This document shows, piece by piece, positions 24,977-34,082 of a DNA stretch of 64,000 nt. The notes under the pieces were generated by a model. That model was not told where the DNA came from. It ran no database searches and saw only the letters and a program-made list of their open reading frames with translations. The stretch covers positions 4,092,001-4,156,000 of the forward strand of contig NZ_JBBPCL010000001.1 of NCBI RefSeq assembly GCF_038039215.1, read 5' to 3'. A program made the position numbers and the translations under genes. The DNA comes from Pseudonocardia sp. T1-2H. Its GTDB lineage: Bacteria; Actinomycetota; Actinomycetes; Mycobacteriales; Pseudonocardiaceae. Position 1 is the stretch's first letter, and each line of letters starts with the position of its first letter.

Positions 24977-25335
24977 AGGTGCGGCACCTCCTCCGGGATC
25001 GCGTAGAACGTCGGGTGCCGGTAGACCTTGTCCCCCGCCGGCGCGAAGAACGGATCCTTCTCCGCCGGGCTGGACGCGGTGATGTGCTCCGCCTTCACCA
25101 CCCAGATCGACACGCCCTCGTTGCGCCGGGTGTAGACGTCCCGCGCGTTGTGCAGGGCCATCTCGTCGTCCGCCGCGTGCAGCGAGCCGACATGCACGTG
25201 GTTCAGCCCGCGCTTGCCGCGCACGAACACCTCGTAGAGCGGCCAGGTACGGCGCGCCGGCTTCCCCTGCCCGGTCTCCACGCCCTCGGTCGGGACGGCT
25301 CCGTGGCCGCCCTCCGCCGTGAAGTCCTCACTCAT
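24973..25335 (-). CDS. paaB: Phenylacetyl-CoA epoxidase subunit PaaB
   Basis: 120 residues. The small PaaB bridges the PaaAC heterotetramers. Typical sequence [50 protein letters not shown] is intact, preceded by a short acidic N-terminal extension. ATG 25335 overlaps the paaA stop (ATGA). Confidence 0.93.
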   Translation of the reverse strand: MSEDFTAEGGHGAVPTEGVETGQGKPARRTWPLYEVFVRGKRGLNHVHVGSLHAADDEMALHNARDVYTRRNEGVSIWVVKAEHITASSPAEKDPFFAPAGDKVYRHPTFYAIPEEVPHL

Positions 25336-26285
25336 GCCGTCGCCCCCGCGTGCTTGTCCGCATACGCCTGCGCCGCCTCGCGGACCCAGGCCCCGTTCTC
25401 GTGCGCGCGGCGCCGGTGCGCGATCCGCTGCGCGTTCGCCGGGCCCGAGCCGCCGATCACCGCCTTGAACTCCGCCCAGTCCGGCTCGCCGTAGTCGTGC
25501 GCCTGCCGCTCGTCGTTCCAGACCAGGTCCGGGTCCGGGAGCGTGACGCCCAGCGCCGCGGCCTGCGGGACGGACATGTCGACGAACCGCTGCCGCAGCT
25601 CGTCGTTCGTGTGCCGCTTGATCCCCCACGCCATCGACTGCGCCGAGTTCGGCGAGTCGTCGTCCGGCGGGCCGAACATCATCAGCGACGGCCACCACCA
25701 GCGGTTCACCGACTCCTGCACCATCTCCCGCTGCGCATCCGTGCCGTTCACCATCGCCAGCAGCAGCTCGAAGCCCTGCCGCTGATGGAACGACTCCTCC
25801 TTGCAGATCCGGATCATGGCGCGTGCGTACGGGCCGTAGGAACAGCGGCACAACGGGACCTGGTTGCAGATCGCCGCCCCGTCGACCAGCCAGCCGATGA
25901 CGCCGATGTCCGCATACGTCAACGTCGGGTAGTTGAAGATCGAGGAGTACTTCTGCCTGGACTCGATCAGCTTCTCGGTGAGCTCCTCGCGATCCACACC
26001 GAGGGTCTCCGCCGCCGCGTAGAGGTACATCCCGTGCCCGGCCTCGTCCTGCACCTTCGCCAGCAGGATGGCCTTGCGGCGCAACGACGGCGCGCGCAGG
26101 ATCCAGTTCCCCTCCGGCTGCATCCCGATGATCTCGGAGTGCGCGTGCTGGGCGATCTGCCGGATCAGCGTCTTGCGGTAGGCCTCGGGCATCCAGTCCC
26201 GCGGCTCGATCCGCTGGTCCGCCGCGATGGTCGCGTCGAACCCTTCCTCGAGAGCGCGGTGGGGACGCTCGTCGGTCACCGTCAT
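25332..26285 (-). CDS. paaA: Phenylacetyl-CoA 1,2-epoxidase catalytic subunit PaaA
   Basis: 317 residues. PaaA epoxidises the ring of phenylacetyl-CoA at a diiron site. Diiron ligands are in [16 protein letters not shown] (ExxH) and [16 protein letters not shown] (ExxH). GGAGG precedes ATG 26285. First gene of paaABCDE, with an operator AACCGAATGTTCGTTCG just upstream that matches the one in front of paaZ. Confidence 0.94.
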   Translation of the reverse strand: MTVTDERPHRALEEGFDATIAADQRIEPRDWMPEAYRKTLIRQIAQHAHSEIIGMQPEGNWILRAPSLRRKAILLAKVQDEAGHGMYLYAAAETLGVDREELTEKLIESRQKYSSIFNYPTLTYADIGVIGWLVDGAAICNQVPLCRCSYGPYARAMIRICKEESFHQRQGFELLLAMVNGTDAQREMVQESVNRWWWPSLMMFGPPDDDSPNSAQSMAWGIKRHTNDELRQRFVDMSVPQAAALGVTLPDPDLVWNDERQAHDYGEPDWAEFKAVIGGSGPANAQRIAHRRRAHENGAWVREAAQAYADKHAGATA

Positions 26286-26301
26286 CGGGAACCTCCGTAA
26301 C

Positions 26302-26315
26302 CGAATGTTCGTTCG
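26302..26315. promoter_or_regulatory. Paa operator 1 (paaA promoter)
   Basis: CGAATGTTCGTTCG, 16 bases before paaA. It matches the perfect palindrome CGAACGATCGTTCG at 27942-27955 at 12 of 14 positions, and both are preceded by AAC. The likely binding protein is the TetR regulator encoded next door. Confidence 0.6.
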
Positions 26316-26361
26316 TCTGATGATGACGCACCCGACCGGCTCGCGCAACCGTTCCCGGACC

Positions 26362-27006
26362 TCAGGCGGGCGGAATGATGCCCTCGGACACGATGCGGAC
26401 GATCTCGTCGGGCAGCCGCTCCGCCCCGGGCCGCCCGGGCCGGTACCACTCGATGATCGAGTTGACCGTCCCGGAGAGCAGCCGGGCCGCCAGCGACGGC
26501 TCGACCTCGGCCCTGACCTCGCCGTCCGCCACCGCGTCCGCCACCAGCGAGGCGATCGACGCGTCGAACGCGCGCCGCCGGGCCAGCGCCCAGCGCTCGG
26601 TGTCGGTGTTCCCCCGGACACGCAGCAGCAGCGTCACGTAGGGCAGCTCCGAGGTCAGCACCTCGACCTGGCGGCGGATGATGTGCCGCAGCCGCGCCAA
26701 GGCCGGGCCGTCCTGCGAGGCGGGCTCCTCGAGGATCCCGAACAGCCCGTCCAACGCGCGCTCCAGAGCCGCCTTGAGCAGCTCCTCCTTGCCGCTGACG
26801 TGGTGGTAGAACGATGACTTCGTGATGCCGGCCGCGCGGGAGAGATCCTCCATGCTGGTGGCGTCGTAGCCGCGGGTGTTGAACTCGCCGACCGCCACCG
26901 CGAGCAGGGACGACGCGTCGTACACGGGGCGGCGGGCACCCGCCGCCCCGCGGGCCCGTCGCGTGCGGGTGGCGGGCACGGGCGGCTCCGCGGGCGCGGC
27001 GCTCAC
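26362..27006 (-). CDS. paaR: TetR family regulator of phenylacetate genes
   Basis: 214 residues. The HTH is [43 protein letters not shown], with a TetR_C-type ligand domain following. It lies inside the paa cluster, and the same operator sequence occurs at the paaA and paaZ promoters, so it most likely represses both until phenylacetyl-CoA binds, as PaaR does in Corynebacterium. The symbol is assigned from context. It starts 67 bases after the hydratase stop on the same strand. Confidence 0.8.
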   Translation of the reverse strand: MSAAPAEPPVPATRTRRARGAAGARRPVYDASSLLAVAVGEFNTRGYDATSMEDLSRAAGITKSSFYHHVSGKEELLKAALERALDGLFGILEEPASQDGPALARLRHIIRRQVEVLTSELPYVTLLLRVRGNTDTERWALARRRAFDASIASLVADAVADGEVRAEVEPSLAARLLSGTVNSIIEWYRPGRPGAERLPDEIVRIVSEGIIPPA

Positions 27007-27072
27007 CGCAGCCGCCCGGACGACTCGTGTCCGCTCATCCCCACAGCGTGCCCTTCCCTCGCGACCGGCAGG

Positions 27073-27915
27073 TCACGCGCCCTCGAAGGTCGGCCGCCGC
27101 TTGGCCAGGAACGCCTCGACCGCGACCCGGTGGTCCTTCGTGACGCCCAGCCGGGCCTGCGCCGCAGCCTCGGCCTCGAGCACCGTGTCCAGCGACGACA
27201 CCGCGCCGAGCGCGACCGCCTTCTTGATCTCGGCGAACGCCAGCGTCGGGCCGGCCGCCAGCCTGCGGGCCAGCTCCAGCGCGGTCTCCAGCACCGCCTC
27301 GACCGGGACCGCCGCCCTGACCAGGCCCGACGCCTTCGCCTGGGCCGCGTCGAAGGACTCCCCCAGGAGCAGCAGCTCGGTGGCCCGGGCGGCGCCGAGG
27401 GAGTGCACGAGGCTGGCCGAGAGACCCGAGTCCGCGGTCAGCCCGATCGCGGCGAACGCCGTCGCGAAGGTCGCGGTGTCCGCGGCGACGCGCAGGTCGC
27501 ACGCGAGGGCGAACCCGAGTCCTGCCCCCACCGCGCCGCCGTTGATCGCGGCGATCACCGGCTTCGGCATCGTGGCCAGCGCCCGAACGATCGGGTTGTA
27601 GTGCTTCTCCACCGTGTCGAACGACGTGGCGGCGTCCGCCTCCAGCGCCTTCGCGTGCTCGCCGAGGTCCTGCCCGACGCAGAACGACTTCCCCGACCCC
27701 GCCAGCACGACCGCCCGCACGCTCGTGTCCGCCGCGACCCGCTCCAGGGCCTCCACCAGGGCTTCCTTGAGCTCGACGGTCAACGCGTTACGCCGGGCCG
27801 GCCGGTTCAGCGTGACGATCGCGACGGCCGGGTCCTGCTCGTCCTCCGTCACCAGGACCGCGGGGTCGACGTCCTTCGAGCCGGCCTCGGTGCCTGCACC
27901 ACTGTTCGTCTGCAC
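27073..27915 (-). CDS. Enoyl-CoA hydratase/isomerase of the phenylacetate cluster
   Basis: 280 residues, crotonase fold. Oxyanion-hole motifs are SFCVGQDLGEH and NGGAVGAGLGFALACDLRVAAD. The site-2 region reads IGLTADSGLSASL, so an Asp replaces the Glu common in hydratases, as in PaaG-type isomerases. In the paa pathway PaaG converts the epoxide to oxepin-CoA and PaaF hydrates the later enoyl-CoA; this could be either, with PaaG favoured. It is divergent from paaZ, sharing the operator at 27942. Confidence 0.85.
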   Translation of the reverse strand: MQTNSGAGTEAGSKDVDPAVLVTEDEQDPAVAIVTLNRPARRNALTVELKEALVEALERVAADTSVRAVVLAGSGKSFCVGQDLGEHAKALEADAATSFDTVEKHYNPIVRALATMPKPVIAAINGGAVGAGLGFALACDLRVAADTATFATAFAAIGLTADSGLSASLVHSLGAARATELLLLGESFDAAQAKASGLVRAAVPVEAVLETALELARRLAAGPTLAFAEIKKAVALGAVSSLDTVLEAEAAAQARLGVTKDHRVAVEAFLAKRRPTFEGA

Positions 27916-27941
27916 GGGGTCATGCTAACCTCCCGCACAAC

Positions 27942-27955
27942 CGAACGATCGTTCG
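27942..27955. promoter_or_regulatory. Paa operator 2, perfect 14-base palindrome
   Basis: CGAACGATCGTTCG lies between the divergent hydratase gene (27915) and paaZ (28042). Together with the matching site before paaA it defines the consensus AACCGAAYGWTCGTTCG, a TetR-type operator. Confidence 0.65.
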
Positions 27956-28041
27956 CTGCCGTGTCCGGGAGGACGTCGGTCCGGCGTGCGCCGTCCCGCT
28001 GCGCGAGCGGGTCGGACCTTCCCCGACGACGAGGAGAGCAC

Positions 28042-30081
28042 ATGACCGTCCCACTCCGGAGCCACGTCCTCGGCGACTGGCACACCCCCACCGCCGAGGG
28101 GCGGCCGCTGTTCGACGCGGTGACCGGCGAGGAGGTCGCCCGGATCTCGTCGGACGGGGTCGACTTCGGAGCCACGCTGGACTACGGCCGCCGCGCCGGT
28201 GGCCCGGCCCTGCGTGAGCTGACCTTCCACCAGCGCGCCGCCCTCCTCAAGGCGCTCGGCCAGCACCTGCGCGAACACCGCGACGAGCTCTACGCCGTCT
28301 CCGCCCGCACCGGCGCCACCCTCGGGGACTCGAAATTCGACGTCGACGGCGGCATCGGCGTGCTGCTGGCCTACGCGAGCAAGGCCAAGCGCGAGCTGCC
28401 CAACGACACCGTCCACGTCGACGGCGACGTGGAGCCCCTCGGCCGCGGCGGCACCTTCCTCGGCCAGCACGTCTGCACCCCGCTGCACGGCGTCGCCGTC
28501 CAGGTCAACGCGTTCAACTTCCCCGTCTGGGGCCCGCTGGAGAAGCTCGCCCCCGCCTTCCTCGCCGGCGTCCCGAGTCTGATCAAGCCCGCCAGCCCGA
28601 CCGCGTTCCTCACCGCGAGGCTCGTCGAGCTCATCGTCGACTCCGGCCTGCTGCCCGCGGGTGCGCTGCAGTTCGTCGCCGGCGGCGTCGGGGACCTGTT
28701 CGACCACCTCACCGGCCAGGACCTCGTGTCCTTCACCGGCTCCGCCTCCACCGCGCAGACCCTGCGCACGCACCCCGCGATCGTCCGCAACGCCGTGCGG
28801 TTCACCGCCGAGGCGGACTCGCTCAACCTCTCCGCCCTCGGCCCGGACGCCACCCCCGGCACCGACGAGTTCGACCTGTTCGTCAACGGCCTCGTCGCCG
28901 AGATGACCGTCAAGGCCGGCCAGAAGTGCACCGCCATCCGCCGCGCCTTCGTCCCCGAACAGCACGTCGACGCCGTCGTCGAGGCCGTCTCCGCCGAGCT
29001 CGCCGAGATCACCATCGGCAACCCGGCATCCGAGGGCGTCCGGATGGGCGCGCTGGCGAGCCTGGACCAGCGCGAGGAGGTCCGGCGCAGCATCAAGGCC
29101 CTCGCCGACGCCGGCCGGATCGTCTTCGGCGACCCGGACAGGGTCGACGTCCTCGACGCCGACCCCGACCGCGGCGCGTTCATCTCACCGATGCTGCTGG
29201 TCGGCGACCCGGAGCGGGCCGAGCCGCACGAGGTCGAGGCCTTCGGCCCGGTCTCCACCCTCCTCCCGTACAGCTCCACCGCGCAGCTGATCGACTACGC
29301 CGCCCGCGGCCAGGGCAGCCTCGCCGGCTCGATCGTCACCGCCGACACCGCCTTCGCCCGCGAGGTCGTCCTCGGTGTCGCCCCCTGGCACGGCCGGCTG
29401 CTCGTGCTCAACTCCCGGGACGCGAAGGAGTCCACCGGGCACGGCTCCCCGATGCCGCAGCTCGTCCACGGCGGCCCCGGCCGCGCCGGCGGCGGCGAGG
29501 AGATGGGCGGCATCCGCGGCGTCCTGCACCACATGCAGCGCACCGCGATCCAGGCCGACCCGGACACCCTCGCCGCGATCACCGGCCGCTGGGTCGCCGG
29601 AGCCGAGCGCCACGAGACCGACGTGCACCCGTTCCGCAAGCACCTCGAGGAGCTCAAGCCCGGAGACACCCTCGTCGCCGGCCCGCGCACGGTCACCCAG
29701 GCCGACGTCGAGCACTTCGCCGAGTTCACCGGCGACACCTTCTACGCCCACATGGACGCCGAGGCCGCCGCCGCGAACCCGCTGTTCGGCGAGCGCGTCG
29801 CCCACGGCTACCTGATCGTCTCCTTCGCCGCCGGGCTGTTCGTCGACCCCGCGCCCGGGCCGGTGCTGGCCAACTTCGGCGTCGACAACCTGCGGTTCCT
29901 CACCCCCGTCAAGTTCGGCGACGAGCTCACCGTCACCCTGACCTGCAAACAGCTCACCCCGCGCGAGTCCGCCGGCTACGGCGAGGTCCGCTGGGACGCC
30001 GACGTCACCCGCCAGGACGGCCAGTCCGTCGCCCGCTACGACGTCCTCACGCTGGTCGCCAAGAAGGAGAGCGGCAAGTGA
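28042..30081 (+). CDS. paaZ: Bifunctional oxepin-CoA hydrolase/semialdehyde dehydrogenase PaaZ
   Basis: 679 residues. The C-terminal MaoC-type hydratase opens the oxepin-CoA ring and the N-terminal aldehyde dehydrogenase oxidises the resulting semialdehyde. ALDH motifs are NAFNFPVWGPLEKL, FTGSASTAQ, FTAEADSLN (Glu) and KAGQKCTAIRR with catalytic Cys296. The hydratase domain starts near residue 535 and has FTGDTFYAHMD and GERVAHGYL (Asp/His pair). GAGGAG precedes ATG 28042. The stop overlaps the paaK start. Confidence 0.94.
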   Translation: MTVPLRSHVLGDWHTPTAEGRPLFDAVTGEEVARISSDGVDFGATLDYGRRAGGPALRELTFHQRAALLKALGQHLREHRDELYAVSARTGATLGDSKFDVDGGIGVLLAYASKAKRELPNDTVHVDGDVEPLGRGGTFLGQHVCTPLHGVAVQVNAFNFPVWGPLEKLAPAFLAGVPSLIKPASPTAFLTARLVELIVDSGLLPAGALQFVAGGVGDLFDHLTGQDLVSFTGSASTAQTLRTHPAIVRNAVRFTAEADSLNLSALGPDATPGTDEFDLFVNGLVAEMTVKAGQKCTAIRRAFVPEQHVDAVVEAVSAELAEITIGNPASEGVRMGALASLDQREEVRRSIKALADAGRIVFGDPDRVDVLDADPDRGAFISPMLLVGDPERAEPHEVEAFGPVSTLLPYSSTAQLIDYAARGQGSLAGSIVTADTAFAREVVLGVAPWHGRLLVLNSRDAKESTGHGSPMPQLVHGGPGRAGGGEEMGGIRGVLHHMQRTAIQADPDTLAAITGRWVAGAERHETDVHPFRKHLEELKPGDTLVAGPRTVTQADVEHFAEFTGDTFYAHMDAEAAAANPLFGERVAHGYLIVSFAAGLFVDPAPGPVLANFGVDNLRFLTPVKFGDELTVTLTCKQLTPRESAGYGEVRWDADVTRQDGQSVARYDVLTLVAKKESGK

Positions 30082-31409
30082 CCACCACCGCCCCCGCCCG
30101 CCGGCTCGGCGACGCCCCGGCGCCGGAGACCCTCGACCCGGCCGAACGCATGTCCGCCGACGAGCTGCGCGCCCTGCAGCTCTCCCGTCTGCAGTGGACG
30201 CTGCGGCACGCCTACGAGAACGTCCCGCACTATCGCCGCGCCTTCGACGCCCACGGCGTGCACCCGGACGACTGCCGCGAGCTCGCGGACATCGCCAGGT
30301 ACCCGACGACGAGCAAGAAGGACCTGCGGGACAACTACCCGTTCGGGATGTTCGCCGTGCCGCAGGAGCAGGTCCGGCGCGTCCACGCGTCGTCCGGCAC
30401 CACCGGCAAGCCCACCGTCGTGGGCTACACCGCGAAGGACATCGACGACTGGGCCGGGCTCATCGCCCGCTCCATCCGCGCCGCCGGCGGCAGGCCCGGC
30501 CAGAAGATCCACAACGCCTACGGCTACGGCCTGTTCACCGGCGGCCTCGGCGCGCACTACGGCATCGAGAAGCTCGGCGCGACGGTGATCCCGGTGTCCG
30601 GCGGCATGACCCCGCGACAGGTCCAGCTCATCTCCGACTTCGAGCCGGACGTCATCATGCTCACCCCGAGCTACATGCTGACCCTGCTCGACGAGTTCGC
30701 GCGCCAGGGCATCGACCCGCGGTCGACCTCGCTGAAGGTCGGCATCTTCGGCGCCGAGCCGTGGACCGAGCAGATGCGCTCCGAGATCGAGGAGCGGATG
30801 AACATCCACGCCGTCGACATCTACGGGCTGTCCGAGGTCATGGGCCCGGGCGTCTCGCAGGAGTGCGTGGAGACCAAGGACGGGCTGCACATCTGGGAGG
30901 ACCACTTCCTCCCCGAGGTCGTGGACCCCCTCGACGGCACTCCTCTGCCGGACGGCGAGGAGGGCGAGCTCCTCTTCACCAGCCTCACCAAGGAGGCGTT
31001 GCCGATCATCCGGTACCGCACCCGCGACCTGACGACGTTGCTGCCCGGCACCGCGCGGCCGTCGATGCGCCGGATGGCCAAGATCACCGGCCGCAGCGAC
31101 GACATGATCATCCTGCGCGGGGTGAACCTCTTCCCGACCCAGATCGAGGAGATCGTCCTGCGCACGCCGGGGTTCGCCCCGCACTTCCAGCTCGAGCTCA
31201 CCACCGAGGGCCGGATGGACGCCCTCGCGGTGCGGGTCGAGGCGCGCGAGGACACCACCCCCGAGCGCCGGGAGGCCGCGGCGGCCGAGCTCGTCAAGGC
31301 GGTCAAGGACGGCATCGGAGTCTCCGTGACCTGCGAGGTCGTGGAGCCGGACTCGCTGGAGCGCTCGGTCGGCAAGCTGCAGCGCCTCAAGGACCGCCGC
31401 ACCAGGTGA
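30078..31409 (+). CDS. paaK: Phenylacetate-CoA ligase PaaK
   Basis: 443 residues. PaaK makes phenylacetyl-CoA, the first step of the pathway. The P-loop is HASSGTTGKPTVVGYT, followed by YGLSEVMGPGVSQEC and the C-terminal GRSDDMIILRGVNLFPTQIEEIVL with a late KLQRLKDRR. GTG 30078 overlaps the paaZ stop (GTGA), so paaZ-paaK is a coupled pair. A hairpin follows the stop. Confidence 0.94.
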   Translation: MTTTAPARRLGDAPAPETLDPAERMSADELRALQLSRLQWTLRHAYENVPHYRRAFDAHGVHPDDCRELADIARYPTTSKKDLRDNYPFGMFAVPQEQVRRVHASSGTTGKPTVVGYTAKDIDDWAGLIARSIRAAGGRPGQKIHNAYGYGLFTGGLGAHYGIEKLGATVIPVSGGMTPRQVQLISDFEPDVIMLTPSYMLTLLDEFARQGIDPRSTSLKVGIFGAEPWTEQMRSEIEERMNIHAVDIYGLSEVMGPGVSQECVETKDGLHIWEDHFLPEVVDPLDGTPLPDGEEGELLFTSLTKEALPIIRYRTRDLTTLLPGTARPSMRRMAKITGRSDDMIILRGVNLFPTQIEEIVLRTPGFAPHFQLELTTEGRMDALAVRVEAREDTTPERREAAAAELVKAVKDGIGVSVTCEVVEPDSLERSVGKLQRLKDRRTR

Positions 31410-31417
31410 CCGCCGGC

Positions 31418-31478
31418 GATCGCACGAACGGCACCTTCGGTCGGACCTGGTGAACGAAAGTGCCGAACGCGGGCGATC
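31418..31478. terminator. Hairpin after paaK
   Basis: Arms CGGCACCTTCG (31429-31439) and CGAAAGTGCCG (31455-31465) pair with one mismatch, and an outer GATCGC/GCGATC pair (31418, 31478) extends the stem around bulges. Its place right after paaK and before the next promoter fits a terminator. It may also belong to a wider intergenic repeat family. Confidence 0.5.
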
Positions 31479-31503
31479 AACGGAGCCTTGTTGACACGGT
31501 TTC

Positions 31504-31509
31504 TATGAT
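31504..31509 (+). promoter_or_regulatory. -10 box TATGAT, leaderless start of the EphD-like operon
   Basis: TATGAT is close to the ideal -10 hexamer and ends 6 bases before ATG 31516. A TTGACA lies only 7 bases upstream of it, too close to act as the matching -35; it may belong to an overlapping operator. Confidence 0.5.
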
Positions 31510-31515
31510 GACAGC

Positions 31516-33210
31516 ATGTCTCACAGCGAGGTGGTGACCTCCGACGGCCTGCGGCTGGCCGTCCAGGAGCACGGGGATCGGGCCGCAGGGCAGACCGTCG
31601 TCGCGATACACGGGTATCCGGACGACCACACGGTCTGGGACGGGGTGGTGGCCGCGCTGGGCGCGGATGTCCACGTCGTCACCTACGACGTCCGGGGCGC
31701 GGGCGCGTCGGGGGCGCCCCCGACCAGGGCGGGCTACGCGCTCGACCAGCTCGCGGACGACCTCGCGCGGGTGATCGACGCCGTCAGCCCGGACCGGCCG
31801 GTGCACCTGCTCGCGCACGACTGGGGCGCGATCCAGACCTGGCACGCGGTGACGGGGGAACGGTTGGCCGGCCGGGTCGCGTCGTACACGTCGATCTCCG
31901 GGCCGTGTCTCGACCACGCCGCGCGCTGGTTCCGGCGCGGGCGCCTCGGCGACCGGCTCCGCCAGGCGGCCGCGTCCTGGTACACGGTGCTGTTCCAGCT
32001 CCCCGTGCTGCCGGTGCTCGCGTGGCGCTCCGGGCTGTTCGGGCGGGTGATCGCGGCGCGCGAGGGCGTGCCGCGCCCGTCGACCTCGGACGCGGTGCGC
32101 GGACTCGAGCTCTACCGCGCGAACTTCGGCGCGCGGCTGGCGAAAGCCGAGGCCCGGCGGACGAGCGTCCCTGTGCAGGTGCTCGCGCCCACCCGGGACG
32201 CCTACGTCACCGCCCCGCTGCAGACCGAGATCGACGAGTACGTCGACGACCTCGCGGTGCGGCGCATCCCGGGCGGGCACTGGGTGCCGCGGACCCGGCC
32301 GGACGTCATCGCCCGGTGTGTCCGCGAGCTGATGACGAGCGTGGCGGGAGGCCCGACGAGCCCGGCGCTGGCGAAGGCGCGGGCCCGGGACCGCTGGGCG
32401 GACCGGCTCGTCGTCGTGACCGGGGCCGGCAGCGGGATCGGCCGCGCCACCGCGCTGGCCTTCGCGCGGCGGGGCGCGGAGATCGTCGTCGCGGACCGGG
32501 ACGCGGCGACCGCGGACGAGACCGTCCGGCTCGTCCAGGCCGCAGGCGCGCGGGCATCCGCCCACCCGGTCGACGTCTCCGACGGAGCGGCGATGGAGGC
32601 GTTCGCCAAGCGCGTCGCCGCCGAGCACGGGGTGCCGGACGTGGTGGTGAACAACGCGGGCATCGGCATGGCCGGCTCCTTCGCGGACACCACGCCCGAG
32701 GACTGGCAGCGGATCATCGACGTCAACCTGTGGGGCATCATCCACGGCAGCCGGCTGTTCGCCGCGCAGCTGCGCGAACACGGCGAGGGCGGGCACGTCG
32801 TCAACGTCGCCTCGGCCGCCGCCTACCTCCCGCAGCGCACGCTCGCCGCGTACGCGACCACCAAGTCCGCGGTCCTCACCCTGACGGAGTGCCTGCGCGC
32901 CGAGCTGGCGGGCGAGGGAATCGGGGTCAGCGCGATCTGTCCCGGCTTCGTGCACACCAACATCACCGTGACCACCCGGTTCGTCGGGACCGACGCCGAG
33001 ACCGAGAAGCGACGGCAGGGCGCGACGACCGCGCTCTACGCGAAGCGCAACTACACCCCGGAGCGCGTGGCGGAACGGATCGTGCACGCCGTCGAGCACG
33101 ACAGCCCGCTGGTCCCGGTGACGCCCGAGGCCCACCTCGGCCTGCTGGCCTCCCGGCTGACCCCGGGGCTGCTCCGGGAGTTCGCGAAGCGGGAGATCGG
33201 TCCCCGATGA
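31516..33210 (+). CDS. Epoxide hydrolase-SDR fusion, EphD-like
   Basis: 564 residues in two enzymes. Residues 1-285 are an alpha/beta hydrolase with HGYPDD (32-37) and the nucleophile elbow AHDWGA, where Asp102 is the residue used by epoxide hydrolases. Residues from about 295 form a short-chain dehydrogenase: VVTGAGSGIGRA, NNAG, catalytic NVASAA and YATTK. The layout matches mycobacterial EphD, which acts on epoxy-mycolates; the substrate here is unknown but probably lipophilic. The stop overlaps the next ATG by 4 bases. First gene of a four-gene coupled operon. Confidence 0.88.
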   Translation: MSHSEVVTSDGLRLAVQEHGDRAAGQTVVAIHGYPDDHTVWDGVVAALGADVHVVTYDVRGAGASGAPPTRAGYALDQLADDLARVIDAVSPDRPVHLLAHDWGAIQTWHAVTGERLAGRVASYTSISGPCLDHAARWFRRGRLGDRLRQAAASWYTVLFQLPVLPVLAWRSGLFGRVIAAREGVPRPSTSDAVRGLELYRANFGARLAKAEARRTSVPVQVLAPTRDAYVTAPLQTEIDEYVDDLAVRRIPGGHWVPRTRPDVIARCVRELMTSVAGGPTSPALAKARARDRWADRLVVVTGAGSGIGRATALAFARRGAEIVVADRDAATADETVRLVQAAGARASAHPVDVSDGAAMEAFAKRVAAEHGVPDVVVNNAGIGMAGSFADTTPEDWQRIIDVNLWGIIHGSRLFAAQLREHGEGGHVVNVASAAAYLPQRTLAAYATTKSAVLTLTECLRAELAGEGIGVSAICPGFVHTNITVTTRFVGTDAETEKRRQGATTALYAKRNYTPERVAERIVHAVEHDSPLVPVTPEAHLGLLASRLTPGLLREFAKREIGPR

Positions 33211-34082
33211 ACCAGGACCCCGACCGGATCGCGCTGCACGCCCGGGACGTCGCCTTCGACTGGTCCGCACTGCCGCTGCACTGGATCCCCGGCGAGCCCT
33301 TCGCCACCCACCTGCTCGACGTGCTGCACCTGCTCCTGCCGGAGGGCGAGCGGTGGTTCGTCCGGCTGTTCTCCGACGCGTTGCCGCTGGTCAAGGACCC
33401 GCAGCTGGCGGAGGACGTGCGCGGGTTCATCGGGCAGGAGGCGATGCACGCGGTGTCGCACCAGGGGGTGCTGGACCACCTCGCGACCGCCGGCATCGAC
33501 ACCGGCCCGTACGTCGGCAGGATCGAGTGGGTGTTCCGCGAGGCGCTCGGCGACCGGGGCCTCGACGGCCCCGCGGCCCAGGAGTGGCTGGTGGAGCGGG
33601 TCGCGCTGGTCGCGGCCATCGAGCACCTGACGGCGTTCCTCGGCCAGTGGGTGCTCGACGCGAGCGCGCTGGACCGGGCGCACGCGGACCCGACGATGCT
33701 GGACCTGCTGCGCTGGCACGGCGCCGAGGAGGTGGAGCACCGCAGCGTCGCGCACGACCTCTACGTGCACCTCGACGGCCGCTACCTCCGCCGGGTGCGG
33801 AACCTCGCGATCGCGGCACCGATGCTCGTGCGGCTCTGGGCCCACGGCGTCGCGTTCCTGCTGTCGCGGGACCCGGAACCGAGGCGCGCCCGGTGGCGGG
33901 ACCTCGCCCGAGCCGCGCGGCTCGGGCTCTGCCCGCCGCTCGGGGCGATGCTGCGGTGCGTGGTCGCCTATCTGCGGCCGGACTACCACCCGTCGCGCTA
34001 CGGCTCCACCGATGCCGCGGTCGCCTACCTGGCGTCCTCCCCCGCGGCGCGGGCGGCGGACGGATCGGCCGGCGCGGCGTGA
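33207..34082 (+). CDS. PF10118 'metal-dependent hydrolase' with a full diiron signature
   Basis: 291 residues. The family is annotated only as a predicted metal-dependent hydrolase. The sequence shows the ligand set of ferritin-like diiron oxygenases: Glu48 (PEGERWF), Glu78-x-x-His81 (GQEAMHAVSHQ), Glu139 (AAIEH) and Glu175-x-x-His178 (GAEEVEHRSVA). A late hydrophobic segment (MLVRLWAHGVAFLL) may touch the membrane. It lies between an epoxide hydrolase-dehydrogenase and a flavin/2Fe-2S reductase, each overlapping by 4 bases. An oxygenase role with that reductase is inferred from ligands and context. Confidence 0.8.
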   Translation: MNQDPDRIALHARDVAFDWSALPLHWIPGEPFATHLLDVLHLLLPEGERWFVRLFSDALPLVKDPQLAEDVRGFIGQEAMHAVSHQGVLDHLATAGIDTGPYVGRIEWVFREALGDRGLDGPAAQEWLVERVALVAAIEHLTAFLGQWVLDASALDRAHADPTMLDLLRWHGAEEVEHRSVAHDLYVHLDGRYLRRVRNLAIAAPMLVRLWAHGVAFLLSRDPEPRRARWRDLARAARLGLCPPLGAMLRCVVAYLRPDYHPSRYGSTDAAVAYLASSPAARAADGSAGAA

